Shown here: positions 14,350 through 21,907 of the stretch, piece after piece
How the letters are laid out: every line of letters starts with the position of its first letter
How positions within the stretch are numbered: position 1 is the first letter of the stretch
Virus record (IMG/VR): IMGVR_UViG_3300012926_000001
Span: 1 to 42,347 of that record
Reading direction: 5' to 3' (one strand)
Length of the DNA: 42,347 nucleotides
Source of the DNA: a virus
Translations under genes and position numbers: made by a program
The notes under the pieces: model-generated
Seen by the model: the letters and a program-made list of their open reading frames with translations, nothing else
What the model was told of the DNA's origin: nothing
Database searches by the model: none

Positions 14350-14967
14350 TTAGGCGACTCGGGTTGCGAGCTTCGAGCCGCGCGTCACGCGCCGTCGCTC
14401 CTGCTCATTGGCCGATTGCGAAAGTTCCGAGTACTTGGCCTGCCAGATGGGCAAGCGTGTCAGCTCGCCCAAGAAAGGCGCTGATTCGGAAAGCGCCGCA
14501 TAGATGAACAAATCGGGATGACGATTGAAGAGCGCATTGAGACCGGTCGAGATATCGGCGAACCGTTTGTAATACCGTCCCGTAATCGCGCCCGACTGCG
14601 GCGGGTAGAAAATCATTGCATCGCCCTCGAAGGTATAGTGCGTCACCTGGCCCGATAGCGTGCAACCGATTTGGATGTAGTTCTGCACCGTTTCCCATGG
14701 CTGATAGGTCGCGGTCTTGAATTTTGGCGTGTATGGCGCGCCCTTGAGCTCGAGGTAATCGGCCGGCAGGGGCGCTGAGTTGTTCACGGCCGTGATCGAG
14801 AGCGCGGTGTCCTGCGTGCTTGAGCGAACGTCGCGATACACTTTAATCTCGCCCACACCAATCATGGTATCCAAAATGGGCACCGACAAATCCGATGTCG
14901 AAATGTCATCGCCATCTAAAAGCGATTGCACTCGGTTGCGAAAATCAGCATAGGAGCTAAATATCAC
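14350..14967 (-). CDS. Head-tail adaptor protein (gp4-like)
   Basis: A 205-residue protein with P-L-P-A-D-Y-L-E-L-K, T-H-Y-T-F-E-G-D-A and R-H-P-D-L-F-I-Y-A-A-L-S-E-S motifs that recur in the phage adaptor family joining portal to gp10. The C-terminus is basic. It lies two bases before gp10 in the transcript and overlaps the glycosyltransferase gene by 11 bp. Confidence 0.82.
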   Translation of the reverse strand: MIFSSYADFRNRVQSLLDGDDISTSDLSVPILDTMIGVGEIKVYRDVRSSTQDTALSITAVNNSAPLPADYLELKGAPYTPKFKTATYQPWETVQNYIQIGCTLSGQVTHYTFEGDAMIFYPPQSGAITGRYYKRFADISTGLNALFNRHPDLFIYAALSESAPFLGELTRLPIWQAKYSELSQSANEQERRRVTRGSKLATRVA

Positions 14968-15694
14968 CGATTCTCTCCTGTGATCGCTTCACCATGGCCA
15001 GCGGATCTTCACCCGCACACTCCAATGCCCGCAGCAGCGCTGAATGCCAGTGCCAGGAGCCGCTCCAATCGGCATAATGCTTAATTCCGGGCGTTCCAAG
15101 GGTGAAATGGTACAAATGCGCATTCGATGGCGGCTGCTCGCCCACCAGATAGTTCCAGCCCGGTGAGATCTCGCCGATCTCGCTGTCTTTTAGCCACGTC
15201 AGGCGGTGCAGATCCTTCGATGGCGTCTCTTTGATGTACGCCTCATATAAAACGTGGTTCGCTGGATGCTCGCAGTTCCACAGCATGACGCTCGATTGAT
15301 TTTTCTTTGGATAGTCGACATTGGCTGACTCCATCGATGTTCCAATGTACTTGCGATTGTGCCGCGTGGTGTAGTCGTGCTTGACCACTCCGACCGCTTT
15401 ATCAAAGAGCGCCGTCCTCCACGCCCACAGTTGCGCGATGTCGATATCGACCACCATATCGCCATCGAGAAAGATTGCCCATCCGTCATAATTGCACAGA
15501 GAAGGCACGAGAAAGCGCGAGAGCGTGAAGGCATTGGTGCCGTCGCGCTGCCCGTCGAAGCCTTCGAGCATGTTCAGGGCGAGCGGATGAAAGCTCACCG
15601 GCACGGATGCTTTCTCGATGATCGATTGGCAGCAAACGTGATACGCCGCGGCCTCGCGCTGATCGAAGCCGAGGTAAATCTTCACGGTGTCCAT
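14957..15694 (-). CDS. Glycosyltransferase, GT-A fold (GT8-like)
   Basis: A 245-residue protein with I-Y-L-G-F-D-Q-R-E at the N-terminus and A-I-F-L-D-G-D-M-V near residue 75, where D-G-D is the metal-binding DxD motif of GT-A glycosyltransferases. Late Trp/His-rich motifs (W-S-G-S-W-H-W-H) follow. It lies in a three-gene block of sugar and methyl transferases inside the structural operon and could modify virion proteins or host surface glycans. It starts at the stop of the methyltransferase gene. Confidence 0.8.
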   Translation of the reverse strand: MDTVKIYLGFDQREAAAYHVCCQSIIEKASVPVSFHPLALNMLEGFDGQRDGTNAFTLSRFLVPSLCNYDGWAIFLDGDMVVDIDIAQLWAWRTALFDKAVGVVKHDYTTRHNRKYIGTSMESANVDYPKKNQSSVMLWNCEHPANHVLYEAYIKETPSKDLHRLTWLKDSEIGEISPGWNYLVGEQPPSNAHLYHFTLGTPGIKHYADWSGSWHWHSALLRALECAGEDPLAMVKRSQERIGDI

Positions 15695-16269
15695 CAGAGA
15701 AGTGTTCCGTCCTGCGCTTCCAATCGAACCTTAGCAGTTGCCACCACGAAGAAGCCCGATTCACTCGATTGCTGCAGGCTTTGCACCTCCCAGCGCTCGA
15801 AGATCTTCGGCATCCACCAACTCATCGGCTGTTGGATCAAATGCGCGTTACGCCCGTCGCTCAACACTTTTTGCGCAGGGCCCGTATCAATCGATAGGAA
15901 AATGACACCCTCGGCGAGCGATGCCAGATGATCGAGAACGCGCTCCAGATAGTCGGGCTCGATGTGCTCCAGAACATCAATGCACGCCACCATTTGGGCC
16001 GCCACCGGCTCTTTGGCGAAGCGAGGGACAGCGGGGTCATATGCCTGATACTTTAATTTATGATCAGCTTTGAGGTTCTTCGCGAGATTGCACTGACTGC
16101 CGCAGCCGTAATCCAGGACGTGCGTAATCCCCATGCGGTTGATGATTGCGGATACCACCGGCGCATAGCCGATGCTCGCGGTCCCGTAGTTGGTCGTTGC
16201 GTGCAGGTGTTCCTGCTGCGCCCGGTATTCGTCTGAAATAAGAGGCGAGTTCTGTAGCTGTACGTTCAA
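15694..16269 (-). CDS. SAM-dependent methyltransferase
   Basis: A 191-residue class I methyltransferase. Motif I is V-L-D-Y-G-C-G-S near residue 51, and a motif IV-like A-C-I-D-V-L-E-H-I follows near residue 95. The predicted start is TTG at 16269, eight bases after GGAG. The conserved N-terminal L-I-S-D-E-Y-R-A motif shows the early part is coding. Its first 206 bp overlap the end of the TPR-glycosyltransferase gene in another frame. The substrate is unknown, perhaps a sugar given its neighbours. Confidence 0.8.
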   Translation of the reverse strand: MNVQLQNSPLISDEYRAQQEHLHATTNYGTASIGYAPVVSAIINRMGITHVLDYGCGSQCNLAKNLKADHKLKYQAYDPAVPRFAKEPVAAQMVACIDVLEHIEPDYLERVLDHLASLAEGVIFLSIDTGPAQKVLSDGRNAHLIQQPMSWWMPKIFERWEVQSLQQSSESGFFVVATAKVRLEAQDGTLL

Positions 16270-17599
16270 TTTCTTTGCTCCATGAGCCGGTCTTCTGCTG
16301 TCTCACCACCCGCAAGGATTCATACCAGGGAATGGAATCTTGGCTCTTGCCGTAGCGCCATTGGGTGGCTTCAGGGACGAGAACGGTCACCGGGACACCC
16401 AATGCCCCAGCCGTATGTGCCGCGGCCGTCTGAATGCATACCACTGCGTCCAATGAGGCAATGAGTGCCGCGGTATCGTCATAATCTTGAGTCAACGTGC
16501 CCCACGCGTATTGCTTCAAGTCGACGTGATACTTCTTGCGAAACGCTGCGATCTCATCCGCTGAATCCTTGTACTGCAGCGACACAAAGTGCGCATCGAG
16601 CGCAAAGATCGGCAGCCAGTCTTCCAAGCCAATGCGCCGATTACGCGCATTGGTCCGCGGCATCCCACCAGTCCAGGCGATCCCGATCACTGGCTTGCCT
16701 TTCTGTGAAAAGAGCGCCTTCCACATCTTCACGCGGTCCGGGCAGGCAGCAAGATACGGGGTACCGGGAAAGGACTCGTCGGTGGTCCGGAAATACTCCC
16801 CGATCTGCCCCAGCGGCAAGGACGCGTCGATATGCCAGTCTGCTTTGTCCCACTTCGCCTCCGTTGCTCTACGTGTGCCGTAGACTTTCACCTGCGGGAA
16901 GGAGCGGCGGAAGAGCCCCTCAAGCCGCGCATCGCAGTCAACGATCAGCTTCGAGCAAACATCCGCCGCATCGGGGATCATGCTCGCAAAGCTGATCTCA
17001 TCGCCGAGACCTTGGTCACCATATAAGGCGACCACCTTGCCGGGTGTCCCATCCCACTCCGGCTCATCCTTGTACTGGGTGCGTGGCCGCCAGTCTGAGC
17101 CGATCGTATTGCGATAGCCTTTCCAGCCTTCCCACTTGCGCTGCGCGAGTAAGCAGAAGCCTAGATTCGCTTTCGCATCGATGTCATCCGGATACTTTGC
17201 GAGTACCTTTTCGATGTAGCCTTGCGCCTTGTCGAACTTGCCGTCATCCAGATACAGCGCGCTCAAATTGACCCACAGCACCTTGCGGTCAAAGTCGGAC
17301 TTGGAGCACTCCAGCGCCTTGAAGTAATGCTTTTCCGCTTCCTCTACCAGCCACATCTGTGAGGCCGCATGGCCCAGATTGGTCCAGGCTGGCGCATCCG
17401 AGGGGCGCAGCTGTGTCGCCGCGCGTGCGTAGTGATAGGCCACGGGGAGCGCACCCATGGCGCGCGTGATGTAGGAGCCCGTGACCAGCGCCTGAATATC
17501 CATCGGATTGTCGGTCAGGAGCTTGGCGATGATCTTGTAGCCCTGCTCATGCTTGCCCTCGCGCGAGAGATCAGCGGCGATTTGGTATGGATTGATCAT
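16064..17599 (-). CDS. TPR-repeat protein with C-terminal glycosyltransferase domain
   Basis: A 511-residue protein. Residues 1-150 form about four tetratricopeptide repeats (for example W-T-N-L-G-H-A-A and K-A-N-L-G-F-C-L-L). Residues 190-450 resemble a GT9/GT-B domain, with Y-G-D-Q-G-L-G-D-E-I-S-F-A, I-G-I-A-W-T-G-G and a sugar-nucleotide region containing Q-T-A-A-A-H-T-A-G-A-L-G-V-P. The domain should end near residue 453. The last 58 residues run out of frame through the methyltransferase start and look like read-through sequence. Confidence 0.8.
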   Translation of the reverse strand: MINPYQIAADLSREGKHEQGYKIIAKLLTDNPMDIQALVTGSYITRAMGALPVAYHYARAATQLRPSDAPAWTNLGHAASQMWLVEEAEKHYFKALECSKSDFDRKVLWVNLSALYLDDGKFDKAQGYIEKVLAKYPDDIDAKANLGFCLLAQRKWEGWKGYRNTIGSDWRPRTQYKDEPEWDGTPGKVVALYGDQGLGDEISFASMIPDAADVCSKLIVDCDARLEGLFRRSFPQVKVYGTRRATEAKWDKADWHIDASLPLGQIGEYFRTTDESFPGTPYLAACPDRVKMWKALFSQKGKPVIGIAWTGGMPRTNARNRRIGLEDWLPIFALDAHFVSLQYKDSADEIAAFRKKYHVDLKQYAWGTLTQDYDDTAALIASLDAVVCIQTAAAHTAGALGVPVTVLVPEATQWRYGKSQDSIPWYESLRVVRQQKTGSWSKEIERTATELASYFRRIPGAAGTPARNDQLRDREHRLCAGGIRNHQPHGDYARPGLRLRQSVQSREEPQS

Positions 17600-17762
17600 A
17601 CTTCTTTAGGTAATAAGCGCGTACCTCGGCAACTTCACAATGTTTATGGTGGTTAGCGCCGATTGGTTCATTGCAAAAAGCGCAGCGACCGCCTATTACA
17701 CGATTGATAAAGACGTTCGCAACAATGCGGTCAGCCAACGATGATTTTTTCTTTGGCGCCAT
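17571..17762 (-). CDS. Small zinc-binding-like protein
   Basis: A 63-residue basic protein with C-A-F-C at 27-30 and H-H-K-H-C at 38-42, a likely zinc knuckle. It overlaps the upstream gene by 32 bp and the glycosyltransferase start by 29 bp. AGGG lies close to the ATG. It is small and unfamiliar; the Cys/His cluster is the main evidence. Confidence 0.55.
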   Translation of the reverse strand: MAPKKKSSLADRIVANVFINRVIGGRCAFCNEPIGANHHKHCEVAEVRAYYLKKYDQSIPNRR

Positions 17763-18081
17763 GATTGCCCTGGGTGAGCTTCAAATGTTTGTAGTTAGAA
17801 TTGATCTCCGCGAACATGCGTGCTTCGTCGTTCTGATCGAATACGTTGATGCCCTTCGCGCGCATCTGCAAGATCACGATCGGCGGCAATTTGGCGTAGC
17901 ACCACCAGCCCTGCTTGATGCCGCGTTGACTCACCGAGGTGTCAGCGGCCATCTCTTTGGAGTAGTCCAGGACCGGCTCAACGTCGGCGGTGCGAATGAG
18001 CGTCATTTTCTGCTCAATCTCACTCCACGCGGTGTCGGTGCGAATGCCGGAAAAGGGGTCAAATTCGAAAAACTCGCTCAT
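17731..18081 (-). CDS. Conserved phage structural-region protein
   Basis: A 116-residue protein with F-D-P-F-S-G-I-R-T-D-T-A-W, D-V-E-P-V-L-D-Y-S-K and K-H-L-K-L-T motifs that I recognise from hypothetical proteins encoded downstream of capsid genes in podoviruses. No enzymatic signature. It starts inside the stop of the Ig-domain gene (ATGA). It may be a head completion protein. Confidence 0.7.
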   Translation of the reverse strand: MSEFFEFDPFSGIRTDTAWSEIEQKMTLIRTADVEPVLDYSKEMAADTSVSQRGIKQGWWCYAKLPPIVILQMRAKGINVFDQNDEARMFAEINSNYKHLKLTQGNHGAKEKIIVG

Positions 18082-18536
18082 CGGACGGTGAGCCGTGCTT
18101 GAGCCGTGGTCGTGCTGCCAACGGGATTTGAAACCACGCAGGTGTACAAGCTATCGTTGTCGCTCTGCTTCACATCATTGAGCTCGAGCGTATCGGTGGT
18201 CGCGCCCTCGATGTCCTCACCGTTGCGCTGCCACTGATACGAAAGCGGGTCATCGCCTACTGCATCGACTAGGAAAATCACCGGATCACCGCCCTTTTTG
18301 GCAATCACAGATGCCGGTTGCACGGTGATCTTGGGCTCATTGCCGGTATGAATGACGTTCGCAATCGCATCGGAACGCGTGACCACTCCCCCTACGGGGT
18401 GATTCTTCACGCCCTCGAAGATCATCGCCAGGTCCTCCTTGTTCATGCGCACCGCGGATGCGGGCACGAAATAATACGCACCATCGACATACATCACGTG
18501 GCCCTGATCGGTCTTCACTACCTCGTAAGAATCCAT
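18078..18536 (-). CDS. Ig-like domain protein, probable capsid decoration
   Basis: A 152-residue protein. Start chosen at ATG 18536 because AAAGGGGG lies just upstream; the longer frame to 18596 lacks a site. Residues 70-152 form an I-set type immunoglobulin domain (P-A-S-V-I-A-K-K-G-G, Y-Q-W-Q-R-N-G-E-D-I, Y-T-C-V-V-S-N-P-V-G). The N-terminal half is a separate small domain. Ig domains on phage capsids often mediate weak binding to surfaces. It is encoded right after the major capsid gene. Confidence 0.78.
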   Translation of the reverse strand: MDSYEVVKTDQGHVMYVDGAYYFVPASAVRMNKEDLAMIFEGVKNHPVGGVVTRSDAIANVIHTGNEPKITVQPASVIAKKGGDPVIFLVDAVGDDPLSYQWQRNGEDIEGATTDTLELNDVKQSDNDSLYTCVVSNPVGSTTTAQARLTVR

Positions 18537-18592
18537 CGCATTCCCCCTTTGAAAGAAAGGCCGGTGTGAAGTCCCGGCCCAGTGGCGAAAAA

Positions 18593-19510
18593 TCAAGTCA
18601 GCGCAACGATCTTGGAAGATGATTGCCAGTTACGACTGACAAGGGTTCCCTCGCTTATGATTTGATATTTCGTTCCGTCGCCCGTACGCGCCAGCTCGCG
18701 CGCCATCGGCCGCCGCAAGAACGCGATCGCCCAATAGTTCGGATCGAGGCACAACACCACAGAAGTGCGCATATAGCGATGCAAGACCACCGTGTGCCTC
18801 CCATAATCGGAGACATACACGTTCGCTGCCCCAATGATCGGCGACTGCGTGGAGGCGTCCACATTGACAAAGCGGGTCGCGATGGAGGTGAAGCCATCGA
18901 TTGCCGTCTTGTTGTTTGCGGTCGCCAAGATGGTTGACGGGTTGCCGCCATTCGACCACGCACCTTGCAATGCTGCGTCCAAGTTGCCCTTGGTAATGGT
19001 CGCAGTCGTGGTGCCATCCGTGGGCGCGGTACCCGGCACACCCGATGCCGTCACTGGAGTCGTGCAGGTATTGGCCGTGGTCGTTGACATGACCGCGGTC
19101 GATGCTGTGACAGTGGTCCCGACCGCGGCGTTGTTCAAGAACCCGCCGATCCAAGTCTCCATGCCGGCCATCGAGCGACCGGTGGTTGCACCACCTACAG
19201 TCCCAATGGCGTTACGCGTTAGTGCATACTCGTAATCTCTTTTCAGTTCGCGCATCTTGACCATCGCGCCGCGCGCTACTTCACTGCCACGCCCTGCCTT
19301 CTTCACGGCTTCCAAAGTGTCGGACACCAGGAAAGTCTTGGAGAGAATCTGGCAGTAGTTGCCATACCGGCTCGGAGAAGTGAGGGATGTAAAACTTGCA
19401 TCGTCACCCTCGACTTGGATATTGGCGCCGGCGGCTGCAAGTACCTGCCCCAGCCATTCATGCGTAGGAGCCGTGGCATCGATCTTGTCCAAGTTGCTTA
19501 CAGCCCAAGT
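18593..19510 (-). CDS. Major capsid protein, main (third) exon
   Basis: 305 codons of a DUF5309/SU10-type HK97-fold capsid protein: A-P-T-H-E-W-L, E-G-D-D-A near the start, K-R-D-Y-E-Y-A-L in the middle and L-V-S-R-N-W-Q-S-S near the end. The N-terminus expected for the family is missing here and is found upstream at 20387-20523. I place the exon start at A19510, directly after the terminal G of the group I intron, giving T-W-A-V-S-N-L-D-K-I fused in frame to P-E-D. A GTG at 19543 would also open this frame but lies in intron sequence. The joined protein is 339 residues. Confidence 0.85.
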   Translation of the reverse strand, partial: TWAVSNLDKIDATAPTHEWLGQVLAAAGANIQVEGDDASFTSLTSPSRYGNYCQILSKTFLVSDTLEAVKKAGRGSEVARGAMVKMRELKRDYEYALTRNAIGTVGGATTGRSMAGMETWIGGFLNNAAVGTTVTASTAVMSTTTANTCTTPVTASGVPGTAPTDGTTTATITKGNLDAALQGAWSNGGNPSTILATANNKTAIDGFTSIATRFVNVDASTQSPIIGAANVYVSDYGRHTVVLHRYMRTSVVLCLDPNYWAIAFLRRPMARELARTGDGTKYQIISEGTLVSRNWQSSSKIVALT

Positions 19511-20386
19511 CAATGTTGTTACCTCGCGGGCATTTAATCCCACGATTCTGCAATTCTCATTGCAGTTCAGATCATATCATCAGCCGGAAAGCTATTCTGT
19601 TTCGAGCAGTTCTCTGCGTGAGCTACTACTCTCAAATTATCCTCTACATGCAGACCACAAACTGTGGCCCCACGAAGCGGATATATATGATCCACAGAAT
19701 GCTTTATTCCAGTTTCGGTACTAAGAAATTGAGCAGCAATATAGAAGGCTTTGATCGCACGCTCATCAGCCCATTTCGGAGTTGCGCAAACTTCTGCCGC
19801 TCTCCGTACTGAACCGTTGTAATTGTGTTTCGCCATTTCTATCAGGCTTGTCGCCCGCTTGGCTCGACGTCTCGCAATGACTTGCTTGCTGACCTTCTGA
19901 GTATATATGCGCTTTTGCGCAAGTATTCTCTCTCGGTTTTCGAGATAATATTTCTTCTTAGCCTCATCCAATCGCGCTTTATTATTTTCTCTCCATTCCT
20001 TACTACGCTTCGCTATGTGCTCTTTTCTTGGTTGCACATACTCGCGTTGTTTAGCAAGAATGCTCTCGCGATTGGTTCGATAGTGCTGCTTCTTGTACGC
20101 GGTTAAGCGCTCAAGATTGTCAATCCGATACTGTCTCTGATACTCGGCTGTCGCGCGCTCGTGGAGTTCCATAGTCCGTTCTGGACCGTCTACTCTGATC
20201 GTTGAACCTTCACCACATTCCTGTGGCGCTTGGCTGCTGATTATCCCTAAAGACTCATTCTCAAACGTTCGCATTTGCCGTTACCAGCTGTGCTGTAGTT
20301 GAGCCTTATTTTACGGGGTTTTCCAGCAATTCACGCGATTTTTTGGGAGGAGGACTACTTGCGAAAATAATCGTAAGTCATTGAAA
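19511..20386 (-). mobile_element. Group I intron in the major capsid gene
   Basis: 876 nt on the minus strand. The 5' exon ends GGAGGAT and the guide GTCCTCC at 20349-20355 pairs with it over 7 bp, with U.G at the splice site. CAAGT at 20357-20361 pairs with the 3' exon ACTTG (P10). The intron ends in G. Core segments follow: ATTGCTGGAAAACCCCG (from 20330), TAATCAGCAGCCAAGC (20228-20243) and GGTTCAACGATCAGA (from 20208), matching group I conserved elements. Two hairpins (CTGCAA/TTGCAG and CGTGGG/CCCGCG) near the 3' end fit P9-type helices. An HNH gene lies between core and 3' end. Confidence 0.9.
19567..20172 (-). CDS. Intron-encoded HNH homing endonuclease
   Basis: A 201-residue protein. 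The N-terminal two-thirds is a basic helical array of repeated Y-x-x-N-R-E-R-I-L-A-x-x-R units. The C-terminal part has the nuclease signature S-V-D-H-I-Y-P-L followed by N-L-R-V-V-A-H-A-E-N-C-S-K-Q-N, as in HNH enzymes. The frame is open up to 20274, but the first 34 codons of that longer frame coincide with the conserved intron core, so I place the start at ATG 20172, just after the core. Role: spread of the intron into intronless capsid genes. Confidence 0.85.
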   Translation of the reverse strand: MELHERATAEYQRQYRIDNLERLTAYKKQHYRTNRESILAKQREYVQPRKEHIAKRSKEWRENNKARLDEAKKKYYLENRERILAQKRIYTQKVSKQVIARRRAKRATSLIEMAKHNYNGSVRRAAEVCATPKWADERAIKAFYIAAQFLSTETGIKHSVDHIYPLRGATVCGLHVEDNLRVVAHAENCSKQNSFPADDMI

Positions 20387-20523
20387 ATCCTCCGGAAATA
20401 GGTCCCAAATTACGTCCTCTAACATTTTCATTGACGTAATTCTAAGAGGACTTAGAGATCCTCTCTTATGCCACCCCCGGAGCTGACTCCGAAGGTGAGC
20501 GTTGAATTGGTTAAAACAGTCAT
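20387..20523 (-). CDS. Major capsid protein, 5' exons
   Basis: The ATG at 20523 has AGGA upstream and begins 22 codons (20458-20523) ending G-I-R-E-D, the start of the family's G-x-R-E-D-L motif. A 35-nt insertion (20423-20457) with an early TAA follows. Then 12 codons (20387-20422), L-E-D-V-I-W-D-L-F-P-E-D, continue the motif up to the intron. Removing both insertions gives G-I-R-E-D-L-E-D-V-I-W-D-L-F-P-E-D-T-W in frame with the main exon. If the 35-nt piece is not removed, translation could restart at ATG 20431 or 20425, which share the frame of the second exon. Confidence 0.8.
20423..20457 (-). other. 35-nt insertion with group I-like boundaries (coreless mini-intron or bypass element)
   Basis: It breaks the capsid frame between GAT (Asp) and TTA (Leu). 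The upstream exon ends in T and the insertion ends in G. Its first 13 bases, CTCTAAGTCCTCT, pair with the ligated exon sequence AGAGGAT-TTAGAG over all 13 positions, the only wobble being U.G exactly at the splice point. That is the geometry of joined P1 and P10 helices of a group I intron. No catalytic core fits in 35 nt. An internal AATTACGTC also pairs with the downstream exon GACGTAATT. Confidence 0.7.
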
Positions 20524-20534
20524 TTACGTGTGTC

Positions 20535-21425
20535 CTATTTTGTGAACATGCCACTCAAGCGTGCCTCGATTACGCGGGCTACTTGGCCCGAGTTGTTCGT
20601 CTCTTTGGCAGCTTTCATGGCCTTGTTGAAATTGAGTTTCTGTGCGACTTCGGCCGGCATGCGATTGCTCGCAGCCCCCGGCTTTAAGGTCTTGGTCGCG
20701 GTGTCGACCCTGGCTGTACCTGCCTGCACCTTGTCGAACTGCATCGCTTTCCACAGGATTTTCATGGAGCGTGGGTCGAGCAACACATTGTCGATTTCAG
20801 GTTCTGCGAGTCCTTCGCCGGATGCGAACTTGCGCACCTCGGCTTCGGTTTGCTCGTTAAAGCCCTGAATGGACTTGGCGGCCAGCTCGCGGGATTTCCC
20901 GCGCAAGTCTTTGATGCGATCGGCCACGCTCTGATTGAACTGTGCGCGCTTCTCGCTGATCGACTGCTTGATCTCGGTTTTGCGTTCCTTCAAGTTGTCG
21001 ATTTCCATCTTCTGACGAAATACCGCTTCCATGCCCATGTTGGATAGGTCGATTTTCGCAACCTGCGCCAGGTACGCATCGATCATTGCGATCTGCTGCA
21101 TATCGGGCTGGATGGTGTCCGCAAAGATTGCGTCCATCTGCTTGGTCTGCGAAATCTCGCGCAGCTGGTCGACAGATTTTCGCTGTTCGGCCAGGTCCTG
21201 CGTCTTGCGCGTGTAGTCCTCGTTCCTCATGAAAGCGTCTTTCAGCTTCACGGGCACTTGATACTTCGCACCATCCCACTCGAGTTCGGCGAGGCCTGAA
21301 TCATCCGTGGCGACTGCGTCGACCTGGGTCTCCGCTTCGGTCGCACCTGGAAATCCAAACTTGCTCGCAATACGGTCCTGAATCGACTGCGTTTCGGCTT
21401 GGTCGATTACTGTTTCATCAGCCAT
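20535..21425 (-). CDS. Putative capsid scaffolding protein
   Basis: A 296-residue acidic, mostly helical protein with long coiled-coil segments (about 75-215), encoded between portal-side genes and the capsid gene, the usual place for scaffold. The N-terminus is Glu/Asp-rich, and a conserved-looking Y-Q-V-P-V-K-L-K-D-A-F segment occurs near residue 55, with a basic C-terminus that would bind capsid protein. No protease motif is seen. Confidence 0.8.
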   Translation of the reverse strand: MADETVIDQAETQSIQDRIASKFGFPGATEAETQVDAVATDDSGLAELEWDGAKYQVPVKLKDAFMRNEDYTRKTQDLAEQRKSVDQLREISQTKQMDAIFADTIQPDMQQIAMIDAYLAQVAKIDLSNMGMEAVFRQKMEIDNLKERKTEIKQSISEKRAQFNQSVADRIKDLRGKSRELAAKSIQGFNEQTEAEVRKFASGEGLAEPEIDNVLLDPRSMKILWKAMQFDKVQAGTARVDTATKTLKPGAASNRMPAEVAQKLNFNKAMKAAKETNNSGQVARVIEARLSGMFTK

Positions 21426-21431
21426 GTTGAG

Positions 21432-21629
21432 CTACCTTTCTTTGGTCAAATATGAGAAATCGCGCAACCGCGATTGACGCAATTCATCACATTCTGTTAT
21501 CAAATATTGGATGACCCTGAGAAGATCCTCTCGCGTCATGTCCTTTTCCCATTTCATTCCCTCTGGGAATTCGAAAGTAAAGGTCAGCGGAACAGGTTTA
21601 CCATCGGAGAAATGGGTCATCTCATTCAT
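21432..21629 (-). CDS. Hypothetical small protein
   Basis: A 65-residue protein beginning M-N-E-M-T-H-F, starting inside the stop of the upstream gene (ATGA). The longer open frame reaching 21824 is shadow sequence. It has a beta-rich N-terminus and a helical C-terminus. Located just before the scaffold gene; function unknown. Confidence 0.6.
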   Translation of the reverse strand: MNEMTHFSDGKPVPLTFTFEFPEGMKWEKDMTREDLLRVIQYLITECDELRQSRLRDFSYLTKER

Positions 21630-21907
21630 CGGAATAAGTTCCTGAGTGGGTTCTTCCTGGCCTCTTGCTCGATGCGAAATGCATCCACCTTGCCGGTGTT
21701 GAGCGCAACCAGTACATTGGCCTTCACATCGCGCAAGAGCTTCAAGCACTTGCGCAAATCCTCCGCCGTTGCGGTATCGGCGATCGGGCATTTCTCGATG
21801 CGGTCGAGGATCGCGAGCCGGCATAGCTCGAACGATTCGTCGTACATCGGATTATCGAGGATTGCTTTGGCACGATTCGCGCGGTCGATCGCTTGAGCGG
21901 GGGTCAT
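21626..21907 (-). CDS. Hypothetical helical protein
   Basis: A 93-residue helical protein (M-T-P-A-Q-A-I-D-R-A-N onward) with a E-D-L-R-K-C-L-K-L-L amphipathic helix. Coupled by four-base overlaps to its neighbours. No recognised domain; perhaps a small head-assembly factor given its place between portal and scaffold. Confidence 0.65.
   Translation of the reverse strand: MTPAQAIDRANRAKAILDNPMYDESFELCRLAILDRIEKCPIADTATAEDLRKCLKLLRDVKANVLVALNTGKVDAFRIEQEARKNPLRNLFR

Noticed and set aside
19511-19543. GTG at 19543 as the start of the major capsid gene
   Set aside because: The first 11 codons are intron sequence (P9-type hairpin region) and the family N-terminus lies upstream at 20387-20523.
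20424-20458. Straight T4 gene 60-style bypass with matching take-off and landing codons
   Set aside because: No landing codon identical to GAT or CTC sits directly before TTA; GAT to GAC landing would lose three residues of the conserved motif. Kept only as an alternative.
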